Shown: piece after piece, positions 11,044 through 21,186 of the stretch | How positions within the stretch are numbered: the stretch's first letter is position 1 | Layout: every line of letters begins with the position of its first letter | Assembly (NCBI RefSeq): GCF_034190915.1 | Contig: NW_026947506.1 | Location: forward strand, 36,187,748 to 36,251,747 | DNA length: 64,000 bases | Direction: 5' to 3' | DNA from: Cavia porcellus | Taxonomy: Eukaryota; Chordata; Mammalia; Rodentia; Caviidae | Translations under genes and position numbers: made by a program | Notes under the pieces: model-generated | What the model was told of the DNA's origin: nothing | Seen by the model: only the letters and a program-made list of their open reading frames with translations | The model's database searches: none

Positions 11044-11831
11044 AATTGCCGGGTATTTGCATATATATTTATAGATTTATTTTGTCCCCATTTTAGGGCT
11101 TAAGTAAGGGCTATCAGTCCTGCTTGATGAGCTGAAGTTCCCAACCCTAAAGCTTGGGCCCATGTAACCTCAGTTTTGTTGGTCACTATAGCTCCTACCA
11201 CTCGAGTACCTTGGTGGAGGTAACTGCTACCTCTGTGGAAAGGATGGCTTCAGGCTGAGTAAGCAGGACATCAGTCAGGTCAGCTTGCAGGCTTGAGACT
11301 GGGTCAACAATATCCATGCAATTGTAGATCAGCATTGAAGGATCATCATCTGGCAGGAGAGTCACTGGATTGAGAGCAGAAGTAGACAGGATATTGATGC
11401 AGTCAGGATCTGGTAGAAGAGCTTGGTACTTGACAGTGTGAGCCTTGGAAAGCCATCTAATGCGAGACAACTGCAATAGTGTCTCCAGCATGTGAAGTCA
11501 CTATGTGTAGTCTTTGGCCAAAAGTCAACTTAGAGGCTTCCTTGGTGGCTGCAATTGTCCATAAGCAATTTGGTCACCCTGAAACCATGGGGTCTAGTTG
11601 CTGGGAAAAATAAGCAACAGGCTTCTTCCGAGGTACTAGGTACAGGGGTAAGACCCCTTTTGTGATCCCATGGCTCTCGGCTACATGTAATTGGAAAGGT
11701 TTAAGGAGAGGTTATTCCTCTAGCTCAGCCCAGGTTAAAGTTCCAGGTGGAACCCTCCAGTAGAGGTGTAGAGTGGTTGAGTCATGTCAGCAAAACCCAG
11801 GATTCACAAACAGCAGTAGTCCAAAGCCTCT
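11044..11831 (-). pseudogene. Class I (gammaretrovirus-like) ERV pol: RT connection and RNase H remnant
   Basis: The minus strand from about 11831 to 11044 reads, with a few stops and shifts, as the end of a gammaretrovirus-type reverse transcriptase followed by RNase H. An open piece at 11491-11195 (98 codons) contains an Asn-Pro-Val-Thr-Leu-Leu-Pro motif. The reading stops abruptly near 11044 in the middle of RNase H, where the L1 begins. Upstream, the RT start and protease are missing. After removing the L1 3' end at 11845-12531, this pol joins a gag remnant directly, showing an older internal deletion. Confidence 0.78.
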
Positions 11832-11844
11832 AGAAATTTTCTAA

Positions 11845-12531
11845 GTTGGGAGAACCAGTCAGCAGCTCCCAAGATCTGGCCATGGTAGAACTTAGGCAGC
11901 TGTACAAGAAAGCAATTTGCCCACCCTCTTGGTTAGCACCTCCCTCCAGCATGAGCCAGGAGGAGAACCAGTCAGTAACTCCCGTGAGCCTACCAGCAAG
12001 TGGGATGAGAATCAAACATCCCAACCCTCTCCCCCATCTCATTAGCAACTGAAGACAGAGGTCTGAGCATCTCTTGGGAAGATGACCATATGCTATATAG
12101 TAAATATGGGGGATTTCCTTCTATCTTGTTTGAAGGCAAATGTTGTTTTCACTGTTTTGCTTCATTATGATTGTTTTGCTCTATTCAATGTTCTCAGGGC
12201 TGGGGATTTAGCTCAGTGGCATATGCACCTGCCTGGTAAGCTCTAGGTTGAGTTTGGTCTGTGATACCAAAAAAAAAAAAAAAAAACCCTCTATTCAATA
12301 TTCTGTTTCAATTTGTTTTATAATGTTCTGTTTTTGGTTTGATTTCACTATACCTAATTGACTGGACAACTACTGTGAAGATAATGAGGTATACTATGGT
12401 ACCTATTACTGTTGTCCTGGAATCCTGCGGTGAAGTTCTGTACCAATTTCACTGCATTGTCTAAGTTGGCTTTTTTCTGTCTTGTTCTGTTGTAGTTTTA
12501 TTACCTTCAAAACAAAATTTAAAAAAAAAAA
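11845..12531 (+). mobile_element. 5'-truncated L1 3' end, with target-site duplications
   Basis: A 687-base insert ending in a poly-A tail (12520-12531) and flanked by perfect 13-base duplications AGAAATTTTCTAA at 11832-11844 and 12532-12544. Its 3' portion resembles the 3' UTR of the larger L1 at 4577-11043, in the opposite orientation. It carries a nested ID SINE. It splits the class I ERV remnant between pol and gag. Confidence 0.85.
12195..12288 (+). repeat. ID SINE nested in the L1 3' end
   Basis: ID element (GGCTGGGGATTTAGCTCAG start, long poly-A tail). It is flanked by near-identical duplications CTCTATTCAATGTTCT at 12179-12194 and, with one mismatch, 12289-12304. It is the third layer of a nested insertion: ERV, then L1, then ID. 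Confidence 0.93.
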
Positions 12532-13150
12532 AGAAATTTTCTAACTGTGCACTTAGCTTTTGGGGAAGGGATTTTTAAGATGTTCAAGTCCCATGGATCT
12601 TCTTTGTTGTTGAAGACCTTCCAGGCTATCTCCACTAACGCTGACAGTGCCTTATCTTGGAATTTTTTTAATCTTTGAAGCTTTTTTTCTAATATCCGGG
12701 GCCAACTAGGAGACAAACGTGATATTTAGGATGTTTGTTCTCAGATGTCTCCTGGTGAATAGGTGTATAAATATGCCTCTAGCATATGCTCCCAGAACGT
12801 AGATGGAGCCTCGTCAGGTCTCTAACTTACCTTTGTGAAAGCTTAGACAGATTGGTTGGCTTCTGAGTAGCTGCCTTTACAACACCTTTAAGAGTCTGGT
12901 GATACTGTATGAGAGTCTCCTTACCTTGGTAAGTGAGGGGACACATGAGGTCCAAATGGGTTGGATTGGAACTGGGTGGCCATCTGGTCCCAGGACCAGT
13001 TTTTGTCCCAGGGTGAAGATGTGCTCTCATTTTTCAGAAGTACAGAGAGTCTGGAGAAGCTGTTGGCAGACTCTTTACGGGAGGGAGTCAGGAGAGGAGG
13101 ATCCTGAGGCAAAGCTCAGGAAAGGGACATCCTCTACAGGTATGTGAGCG
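12519..13150 (-). pseudogene. Class I ERV gag (capsid) remnant
   Basis: Minus-strand open pieces at 13112-12921, 13030-12827 and 12716-12545 resemble gammaretroviral gag. There is a proline-rich segment, a capsid stretch with a KPTNLSKLSQ motif, and a downstream EKKLQRLKKF...LVEIAWKVF region. Frameshifts separate them. The piece is bounded on the left by the L1 insertion at 11845-12531. The capsid end lies close to RT sequence once that insert is removed, so nucleocapsid, protease and early RT are deleted. Confidence 0.72.
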
Positions 13151-13545
13151 CTTCAGTTATCTGAGCTTGAGTTATCTGTGCTCACAGGTTTAGCATCAAT
13201 GGCAGACAGTGGAGCAGATGCTGACCAGGTATGGGATGTAATAGTCGTGGTCTAGGATTTCTTCTTTGGTTGTTTTCATTTCCTGAATTAAATTGTGGTA
13301 TTTTTGTCCGAGGGTGCATTTTTAGCAGCTGCTTTTGCAATTTTTATCTGCTTTATCACTCTGGTGAGTTTTCAGACCTTTTTGTTTTCAAACCATTCGA
13401 GGGCCTGTATGAAGGCTCATAGTTTAGTTTGCAGTACAGACCATCTCTGTGAAAAAACTTCAGCCAAAACAACTTTGTCCAAGGTGACCACAGCATACTT
13501 ATCCTGTTAGACTCTAAAGAGCTACTTACATTCATTAAGGCCCAT
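13150..13545. other. Unassigned stretch between gag remnant and L1-like DNA
   Basis: No gene recognised. The plus-strand open stretches here are under 75 codons. The minus-strand reading includes lysine-rich segments that might be retroviral, but I cannot place them. Confidence 0.3.
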
Positions 13546-14215
13546 TACAGGACTTCCGGGAAGATGGTGGAGTGATAAGCAGCAGGGGAAACAATATTTC
13601 TGAGAGTCACCATCCGGACACTGGATCATGGGGAAGACAGGAAGGAAGGAAATGCGCTCCCTGGACCCAGGAAGAATCTGAAGTGTGAACTGAAGTCCAC
13701 AGAGTGAGTGAAAAGAAAAAAAATCAGTGAAGAAAAAGGTGGTAACTGGTGGTGCCTTAGTCCTGAGATGGGACTCACTGCATGAGAGGAGCTGTTTGAA
13801 CCCGGGATGCATGGTCATGGTAACAGTTTTGGCTGGTGACCCCAGAGGCCTCTGCCGAGAGATGCAGCATTGGAGGGGAGCAGTGGATGTGGGGGACTGC
13901 ACTGGTTGGTGGTGAGTGCAGAGGACTCAGTCTTCCCACGGGGAGAGAGCGATCAGCTGGGATCCATCTTGGAGCCAGGCTGAGTTCAGAACCCTAAACT
14001 GCTGCCAGCTTGCCAGGAAGGCACTTGTGCCTCATCTGGAAGCTTAGACCAGAGGACATTGCTTGGACTGTGGCAAGCCAAATGAGTGTGGTCTCCATGC
14101 AAGACTGCTAAGATTATCTACTATTCTGCCAAAAGGTGCTGCTGGCTTTCCAGGATAGATTGATATGATTCAGGACCTTTGGGCAGGGGCCCTCAGGCTG
14201 CTGTGGCTGGCCATG
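13546..14215 (+). repeat. L1 5' UTR-like fragment without ORFs
   Basis: Begins CAGGACTTCCGGGAAGATGG, the hallmark of mammalian L1 5' ends, and continues as GC-rich DNA. No ORF1 or ORF2 follows. It runs up to the decayed cytohesin exons at 14231. The right boundary is uncertain. Confidence 0.5.
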
Positions 14216-14230
14216 TGCCTTTCCTTGTAG

Positions 14231-14804
14231 GATAAGAGCCTAGGGGCATCATCCCACTGGAAAACCTCAGCAGCAGAGAGGTAGAAAATCTACAGAAACT
14301 TGTGTCCCTTTTGTGCCTCCTTGGCCTGAGCCTGCAGGTACCCCAGGCCAAAAGCGTAACACTGCTTTGAGCACTAGTATCCCAGCCACAAAGGGCAGGT
14401 CATCAAAGCCTGCAAGACAGAGGCTGATGGCTGAGGGAAACCACGTGGGGTATCATATCTCTGCCCCGAGCCCTGAGGAAAAGGAGGAGTGGATGAAATC
14501 CATCAAGTAAGTGAGGCTGGGGAGTGAGCACGTGCACATGTGCTAGGACACACTCAGTTTACACTCTGACCCTTGTGTCTCCAGAAACTTGGGGGCAGTG
14601 CTGCTGAGCCCACCCCACAGTGTGAAGCTGCTGTGTTATTTGAGGCACAGGAGGGGCTAGAAGAAGAGAGGGGTTTGGGCTCTCCAGGGCCAGTGCTGCC
14701 CTCACCCAAACCTGCTCCTTTTCTTTCCCAGAGCAAGCATCAGCAGGGATCCTTTCTACGACATGTTGGCAACGAGGAAAGGAAGGATTGCCAATAAGAA
14801 ATAG
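14231..14804 (+). pseudogene. CYTH3: CYTH3 (cytohesin-3) last three coding exons, with disabling lesions
   Basis: Cytohesins are Arf guanine-nucleotide exchange factors with coiled coil, Sec7 and PH domains. Only the C-terminal half of the PH domain and the basic tail are here. Exon A (14231-14300) reads GIIPLENLS and REVE after an apparent 1-base deletion near its start. Exon B (about 14358-14506) reads YPSHKGQVIKACKTEADG, then, in another frame, EGNHVGYHISAPSPEEKEEW and MKSIK. It contains in-frame stops at 14375-14377 (TAG) and 14432-14434 (TGA) and an about 8-base deletion after ADG. It ends at a good donor (AA|GTAAGTG). Exon C (14732-14804) follows TTCTTTCCCAG and is intact: ASISRDPFYDMLATRKGRIA, NKK, stop. 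The A-B 'intron' is only about 55 bases and lacks a clear acceptor. The CYTH3 rather than CYTH1/2 call rests on the ISRDPFYDMLATRK and IANKK ending. The copy is unprocessed, since an intron separates B and C. Confidence 0.8.
14732..14804 (+). CDS. CYTH3: CYTH3 terminal coding exon, intact on its own
   Basis: The exon begins at 14732 after a polypyrimidine tract and AG. It encodes 23 residues after the split codon, ending in IANKK and a TAG stop at 14802-14804. One difference from the cytohesin-3 tail I recall is glycine in place of arginine in the RKGR segment. Its phase matches the donor of the preceding damaged exon, so splicing could still occur. The polybasic tail normally supports membrane phosphoinositide binding. 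Confidence 0.75.
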
Positions 14805-15503
14805 AGCTGCCTTGGCCCAGCAGGTAAACTACAACCCGAACCTCACAGCAGATGTGACTGACGGCTGCCCTAACATGACAGCTGGGCTGCACCTCCTCCA
14901 GTGACAGTGGTTTCCAGAGCCAGCTGTGGCACAGCTGCACACCCCGAAGCCTGTGCTGTGTGTGGCCTGCATCGTGGTCAGCTGTGTTTCTTCCTGGTGC
15001 CACCTGGCCCAGAGCCTTGCTTCCTACGGCACCACAGGATGGGAGGGAGATTCCCTGTGGGCATCTGCTGATCTTGCCACGTGCATCGGCCCACTTGGGC
15101 AGTGGCAGTGACCATTCTAGAAGCCACTGTTTTATATCAAAATGGAAATGCAAAAATTACCACTTTTTTAATTCAGATTTTTCTCAGATATATAGGATTA
15201 TAGCTTTTATATGCCTTTTTATATTCTCAAGTTATAATGAAAGACACTTCCTAACAGTAGTATTTTTAGAATGGCAGCTATGAATACAACTCCTGGACAC
15301 AAATATATACTGTGCACTGAAAAAAAAAAGTATATGCAGCACCCAAAGAGAGGGCTGTGGGGCACTTGCAGTTGGGTGGGAGCTGCAGGAAGAGGCACTA
15401 GTGTTCTCAAGGACTGGTAAACTTGGGGGCTGCAGGTGTGATAAGCCCTGCAATTCCCCTGCAAATACTTTCTAAAGCCATACATTAAGATATGGTTATG
15501 AGG

Positions 15504-15620
15504 GGGCCCAAGATATAGCTCAGTGGCACAGCACCTACCTGGAAAGCGCAAGGTCGCTGAGTTTGATTCCTGGTACAGAGAGACAGCGACAGAGACAGAG
15601 ATAGAAACAGAGACAGACAG
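15504..15620 (+). repeat. ID SINE with GACAGA-rich tail
   Basis: ID body with AAGATATAGCTCAGTGGCAC and GAGTTTGATTCCTGG boxes. A simple (GACAGA)-like tail replaces the usual poly-A. Confidence 0.8.
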
Positions 15621-16478
15621 ATAAAGGTAATTACAGTTTGGGGCTGTTTGTCATATAACTGCTGAATCCAAGGAAAAGGAATTCTTTCCCTGGCAGATCA
15701 TCCATAGGTTGGGCCAGAGGAAACTGCTTGTACCTGACCATTTCTGGCCCATGCAAACAGCAGTTCTACCTAGTTTCATGGAATACATAGATTAGATCAG
15801 CTTTTGACCACGTCCACTGCTACTTGAAGCCTTCAACAAAATGCTTCTCTCTCTGAGATAATCAGATTTCTTAATATATGACTAGATATATAAACAAGTG
15901 GGAACAGTCCATTGTCTTCCTCTTGCAGTACCATGTTCTCAGACCTAAGCTACCTTTGCAAGAAGGGGGAGAGTGAGCCACAGCTGAAAGTGTGTGGCAC
16001 TTAGGGTTTTCTGTGAACAGTAGAGGGCTCCAAATCTCAGTTGAGGTGGGCCCTCCTCCCCATACAACAGAGGGATTGATGATTCCACCATTGAGACAGT
16101 CAGAACTGGGCAAGGACGAGGACACGGCGATACAGTCTTCCTTCTGGGGAGCCCAAGCATTAACACCTGGGCCCTCTTTAGCTCCATACATGGGCTGCTT
16201 TGTGGTGACCCCTGCCCCAACTAGCTCTGTCTGTGGAGGCACATCCAGATTTTGCAATTTAGAGGTTGTTTTCCTGTGCAAAAGCAAGTCCAGGATTGAA
16301 AACCTCAAACTGAATACACTTGTGGTGGATTGACAACTGGTAGTCAACTTACAACAGCCATCTGGACTGAATCAGCATGGTGCTGGGTATGGATGGCCCA
16401 CCTAAGGATTGTTGCCAACAGCATAAAAAGGGGAACTGAAGAGAAAGGAGTGTTGTTGGTTTTCCTGTTGCTGTTGGT

Positions 16479-16803
16479 TCTCCTGGAGGAACTTGTCAAG
16501 CTTCTTTCCTGACACAAACTTGGATGTTCTCATCAGAGGAGCTCAGGACCTTGTTATTGCTGAAAATGGCTACAGTTCACTTTGGAGGAGCTCTGGTCCT
16601 TACATTTAGCATTGCTTCCTGGCTCTGGTCAGGAAGATGGTGCGCCATTCAATCTCCTGGAGAAGCTTGTCACGCTGGCTTACTGATATGAACTCAGCTG
16701 TTCTCACTGTTGGAGAAGCTCAGGACTTCAATGTCACCAAGGATAGCTGTAGTGCTTTACAGGAAAACTCTGGCCCTTACCTTGGGAATTGCTTCCTGGC
16801 TCC
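16479..16803. repeat. Diverged tandem duplication, about 150-base units
   Basis: Unit 1 is about 16479-16626 and unit 2 about 16653-16803. Both begin TCTCCTGGAG and end GCTTCCTGGCTC. They share blocks such as GAGCTCAGGAC / GAAGCTCAGGAC and CTCTGGTCCTTAC / CTCTGGCCCTTAC. Divergence is substantial, so the duplication is not recent. Confidence 0.75.
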
Positions 16804-17064
16804 AGCGCAGATCCATCAGCCCACTGGCAGACTTCCACCACTGCTTCCACCACTGGTCTTTGGGCCTTCCCAGCACAGATCCATGAAACAGACTTGCATA
16901 TTACATGGTTGTTGGCTGTAAGCCTCCAGCTGTCATGGGCTTTAGGTCTTTACCTGGATTAATGCAGGACATTGTCATGAGATCCATGTCCTCAGCTGGA
17001 TTCTTCGGGTCTTTAGTGTGCAGACAAATTTCCTGAACTTTTTTGTATTTCACTCTTTGGGTGA

Positions 17065-17430
17065 TGTCTTAGTTACTTTTCTCTTGTTGTTGAGGCAAAA
17101 TTCGGAAAGGGAAGGTTTATTTCTTATAATTTTGGAACTTACAGTCCACACTCAGCTGGCTCCAAGGCAGAGTGGCATGGTGAGGATGGCATTCATGGCC
17201 CCTGCAAAACATCAAGAGCAAACCTCAACGAAAGAAAAAAGGCACATCTTTTACCTGCCCTTACTGTATGTCAGTACTTACTGTATGTCAGCTCTGCCCT
17301 TGGGTGGATGTAGCACTTACACCAATCTCAGTGCTAGGCAATGAACCATTCACGAATGCTGGACCCAGCCTTGTCCATGATTGCATGAGTTTTTAGGGGC
17401 TAAGGGGGCATCCAAACACAAACCATAACA
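17065..17430 (-). mobile_element. Solo LTR (MaLR-like), 5-base target duplication
   Basis: Read on the minus strand it starts TGTTATGGTTTG at 17430 and ends ACTAAGACA at 17065, the TG...CA ends of an LTR. Perfect 5-base duplications GGTGA flank it at 17060-17064 and 17431-17435. Its ends resemble those of the MaLR-type LTRs at 21187 and 23216. Confidence 0.85.
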
Positions 17431-18549
17431 GGTGACTATTATGGAATAATCCTATAAATTACACATCCTGTATTAAATTATTAATTTAAAAAATTGTTTT
17501 CCTTGAAAACCCTGAAATAGCACTTATGCACAAACAAGTCTTCCCATGAGTTGCCTTGAGGCAGAGACTGTGCAACCCTGGGACCTTTGCCTCTGGGTGG
17601 CTGACCTTAGTGTGTAGTTTTATGTCACACCAGACTGCAGACGGTCCAAGGCTGAAACTCTATCATGCATTAGACTGAGTTTTTATTCCCATGCTTCCTG
17701 CTGTTTCTTATTGATACCTCAGACTAGCTTTACTGTTTAAGCAAGGCAAATTGGTCACATTGACATGCCTGATTACTATATATGCAACTATCCCCCATCC
17801 CTGTCTGCTGTGCACAAGTGCTGCCCAAACTTGGACCAACCATGATGCCACCATGCTGCAGGCCACACTGAGGACAACCCTGGCAGGGACAGCAGCAGGG
17901 GTGGATCAGCAATTCAGAGAGGCTTCCTCTCTGCTGAGCCAGGTACAGTCCTGGGGATATGGCACTTTGTTTTATGGTGTTCAGAGACATGAGCATGGAG
18001 TCATCTGGTGGTGAACCTTTCATCACCAGTAACCTGCTGTTCACTCAGAATTATGCAAAGCCCAGGTGCTTAGAATCTTAAGTGACCTGCCCTATTGAGT
18101 ATTACATGAATCATCTAATTTCAGGTTTTCTTGTGACAGTATTAATCCTGTGTCTGCCTTGTATCTGGCCTCCACCAGGCCACCTACAAGTAGGACACCC
18201 TCCCCCCTAACTTCACTACAGGGGCAGTGAGGCTGCTCATCACCTCTTGACCCGAGCATCTGCACTGGGTCTCGGGTTTTCTCAGGAAAACTGGGCAGAT
18301 GGCAGCTCCACAGCGCCCCTAGCTGTCTCCCTGGGTCCCAGTTATCATTTGAGGTTTATTTGCACTCACCCAGGACCCACACAAGCCCCATCTCCAGGTC
18401 CTGAAACAGTTTCAAGTAGCTTAATGTGACATCAAATGGACTAAAAGAACTGTTTATAGATGAAGCACAAAGCAGTGGTATTTTCAAGGTTACAAATTCA
18501 CACATCTACACAGATGTGCTTTGATGAGCAGTTAGGTCTATTATAGACC

Positions 18550-20031
18550 AGAATCCACAAGTGGTGATTTATTTTCCTCCTCAGAAAACATTTCTATTAC
18601 CTAAATATAGTTAATATGTATACAGTGTACATATACTGATTTCTGGAGTGTTCTGTTATTCAATGTATATACCCCCTATAACTTGCCTGAATATTCTATT
18701 GATATTAAAATACCTACAGATATACTGTTGCAAAGTGAACAGTCCAACTAAAGGGTGTATGTCTATTAAGAATTCCAAGGTTGTCTTCACTAAGTAAAAA
18801 TCTCCTACGTTGTTAAAACAAGGTTTTCTAAGACTTGCTTCTTTAAAATAGAGAAGCACTGCATCCAGCAAACCACTCCCTGGTTCTCCCTGACCCATCT
18901 CCAAGGTCTGAGGCACCTACTGAGATACTAGCCAGAGCTGTGAAGGTTTTAAAGAAAGTGTTTCCAAAGTCAGAGGAGACATGGCTGGAAGCAAATGGGG
19001 GAAAACAGAAGTAAAAACTGACACAAATTGTTTAATTTGCTGCCATTTATATACTATATAAATTTTACATGCTGTATATTTACAGTGGGGCAAGTGCTTT
19101 TTTAATCTTTAAAAAAACAAAGATCAAACTTTAGACATCTCTGAACAACACAAGCTGTATAAACCATACAGATTATTCAGATAGAAACTGTATTAAATAC
19201 AGTTTTCCCCACTCCGTCTCCTGATGCAGGACCAGTGAATTATAAGTGTATCACAGTTTGATAGCATATCCATATTAAAAATAAAATCACAGTATGATTT
19301 TGTCTGTAACTAGAAACTTTAAGGGACCAAGCTGACAACTCAGACTCCAGTATCATACAGGTGACGAGACACAGTATAAAAAAGTGTTATGTAATAAAAA
19401 CGTACTGTAAGCTTTACAAACAATGTTTGGATTATACATTCATAATGTGAATACTCATCATAACTGGTAAGTTGATTGGAATAGTTCCACGAAGTTCAAA
19501 AACAGAACTTGTCTATAAAATACATTTTCAAATCTTGAATACAACTAAAATAGGAAGCAAATTAGTTTCTAGTATCAGACATTACAGAAAAGACTGCTCT
19601 CAAAAGTCTCGTTGAGAGCTTGTAAATTTTTAAATAAGTCTTTAAATTAAATACACGCACTGTCAGTTTGTACTTTTAATAATTCCATGGTTTCCCGGTT
19701 GGTCTTGCACCATCAGATGTCTAACTTGGAGGAACATTACATGAAATACAAGTAATCAACCTGAGTCTGTAATTAAGCAGCATTTGAGATGTTCTATTCC
19801 AGGGCATTATTTCAATGTGATTTATATACACTGTATTTTACAATGGTCAGCAGTCGTAGAAAGTGTTCATCCTTTTGGAATAAGGGCAATTAAGAAAAGG
19901 TAAAAACTAAAAAAAAAAAATTCATGGTAAAATCTGTACAGTATTTACTAAAGAAGCACCACGCAGATTTGAACAAATTTATGTTTATAATTTAAGCTGA
20001 GTTGGGATGGCTTCTGTGGAACATGTTGAAT
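18550..20031 (-). other. USP42: USP42 terminal 3' UTR exon (exon 18)
   Basis: On the minus strand, CTTGTCTTTCAG|ATTCAACATG gives a strong 3' splice site with the exon starting at 20031. The sequence down to about 18.55 kb is AT-rich and nearly repeat-free, unlike the surrounding DNA, which fits a conserved 3' UTR. It would be joined to exon 17 (20993-21035). The left end is set by a candidate poly-A signal and is approximate. Confidence 0.6.
18568..18573 (-). terminator. USP42: Candidate USP42 poly-A signal
   Basis: AATAAA on the minus strand (TTTATT on the plus), about 1.46 kb downstream of the start of the terminal 3' exon. It is the best-placed canonical hexamer I saw in 18.4-20.0 kb. Cleavage would fall near 18545-18555. 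Actual use is unknown. Confidence 0.4.
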
Positions 20032-20084
20032 CTGAAAGACAAGAGGCACAGGCGTTAGTCAAAGGCAGAGGCCCCAGAAGCCAG

Positions 20085-20190
20085 GCCCTTTTTTGTTGTT
20101 GTTGGTACTACAAATCAAACTCATGACCTTGAGCTTGCCAGGGAGGAACTTGGGCTGCTGAGCTAAATCCCCTGCTTGAGGCCCCCGTTT
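20085..20190 (-). repeat. Degenerate ID SINE
   Basis: Inverted ID remnant with TGTTGTTGTTGG tail side and GAGCTTGCCAGG and CTGAGCTAAATCCCC boxes. It is in USP42 intron 17. Confidence 0.65.
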
Positions 20191-20992
20191 CTGTCCCACC
20201 AGGTCTGCAGGTCCCCCTGATTCTTTGGGAAGCTTTTTCTGTGAAGCCTTCACTGCCTTCCTGAATGGCAGTAGAGAAACCCAGTGATGCCAGGCAGCTG
20301 CAGAATAAACTTTGGCGGTGCAGCCAGGAAGGCACCATCTGCTGGGCTCTACCGCACCGCCCAGCCTGAACTCCAACTGTGGCTAATCCTTCCCAATCCT
20401 CAGATCCTACTTTCTCTCAGGAAGTTTAGTTCCCTAGTGCTTTCCCTTGAGGACACAGACAATGCATGTTAATTAATTGCACATAAATCACCTCTAGATA
20501 ATTGACCTGAAGTTCATTTAAAACCACCCTTGCTGATTGAGTGTGAGACAGAAGAACAGTCTGCTTTCATAGGCTCACTACACTGTGAAGGCTCTGCTCT
20601 AAATTGCCTGGATCTCATCGAGAGTGGCTTTGTCAGGTGAAGGGTGTGACCCAACCTCAGGTGACCTCTAGGCCCAGGTGCTAAACTGCTGGGACGGGCT
20701 TCTCATCCCAGATACTCATCTGATGACTGCCAATCCTAATGTGGAGCTGTGCTGGCTTCTCCCAGGGAGCGGGGAGGAAGGAAACAGCCCTGTCTTTCCC
20801 TTGCTGCCCTAGTCCTGCAAAGCTGATGGGGAGAAGAGGTCTCTGTACTCCCCAGTGCTGGCTCACCCCTGCTCTGTTGCCCTTTCCACAGCTTGACCTC
20901 AGGTAATTTGGTTTTCCTCACAATTTCAGTGCCTTCTCTGTTCCCCCTCAGTGCTTCTAGAAAGTAAATATACCGACAAGAAAAGTGCTTAC

Positions 20993-21035
20993 CATAACTA
21001 GTGAATTTTTGTTTTGAGGCCATGTTTTCAATTAC
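20993..21035 (-). CDS. USP42: USP42 exon 17: 43-nt exon with alternative stop
   Basis: The minus strand shows CCTTTTCCTTCCAG|GTAATTGAAAAC and, 43 bases later, TATG|GTAAGCAC, so both splice sites are strong. Joined to the donor inside exon 16 (CAGG|GTAAGAG, exon part ending at 25532), the frame reads Tyr-Gly-Gln-Gly-Asn-stop, with TGA at 21030-21028. The product has 1316 residues. The stop lies 35 bases from the exon 17 end, too close to the last junction for the usual nonsense-mediated decay rule. I recall a 1316-residue human form, but cannot verify it here. Confidence 0.65.
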
Positions 21036-21186
21036 CTGGAAGGAAAAGGTTAGGAAACATTTTAATGACTTTGTATAATTTGTGATGCCTATACTCTGAG
21101 TATGCATTCAGTGATTACAAATAGACTTAGTTTTCTTGAAGTTTAACACTACTTGCCTGGCTCAGTCCCATGTCAGATTGAGCAAG

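Larger units (their letters stand above)
14805..18470 (+). other. CYTH3: Probable CYTH3 3' UTR region with later insertions
   Basis: After the stop codon the sequence is GC-moderate, then AT-rich (15150-15330), with no ORF of note, as expected for a long 3' UTR. It contains an ID-like SINE near 15504, a diverged tandem duplication (16479-16803) and a solo LTR (17065-17430). No certain poly-A site is visible. The end is placed before the likely USP42 3' end around 18.57 kb. The two genes are tail-to-tail, as I recall for human USP42 and CYTH3. Confidence 0.45.

Noticed and set aside
13231..13510. Possible further retroviral gene piece on the minus strand
   Set aside because: The lysine-rich translation could not be matched to gag, pol or env with confidence.
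14313..14510. Stand-alone 65-codon gene beginning MPPWPEPAGTPGQ
   Set aside because: Its second half is the shifted cytohesin PH exon and its first half is intron or wrong-frame exon, so it is part of the damaged CYTH3 exon.
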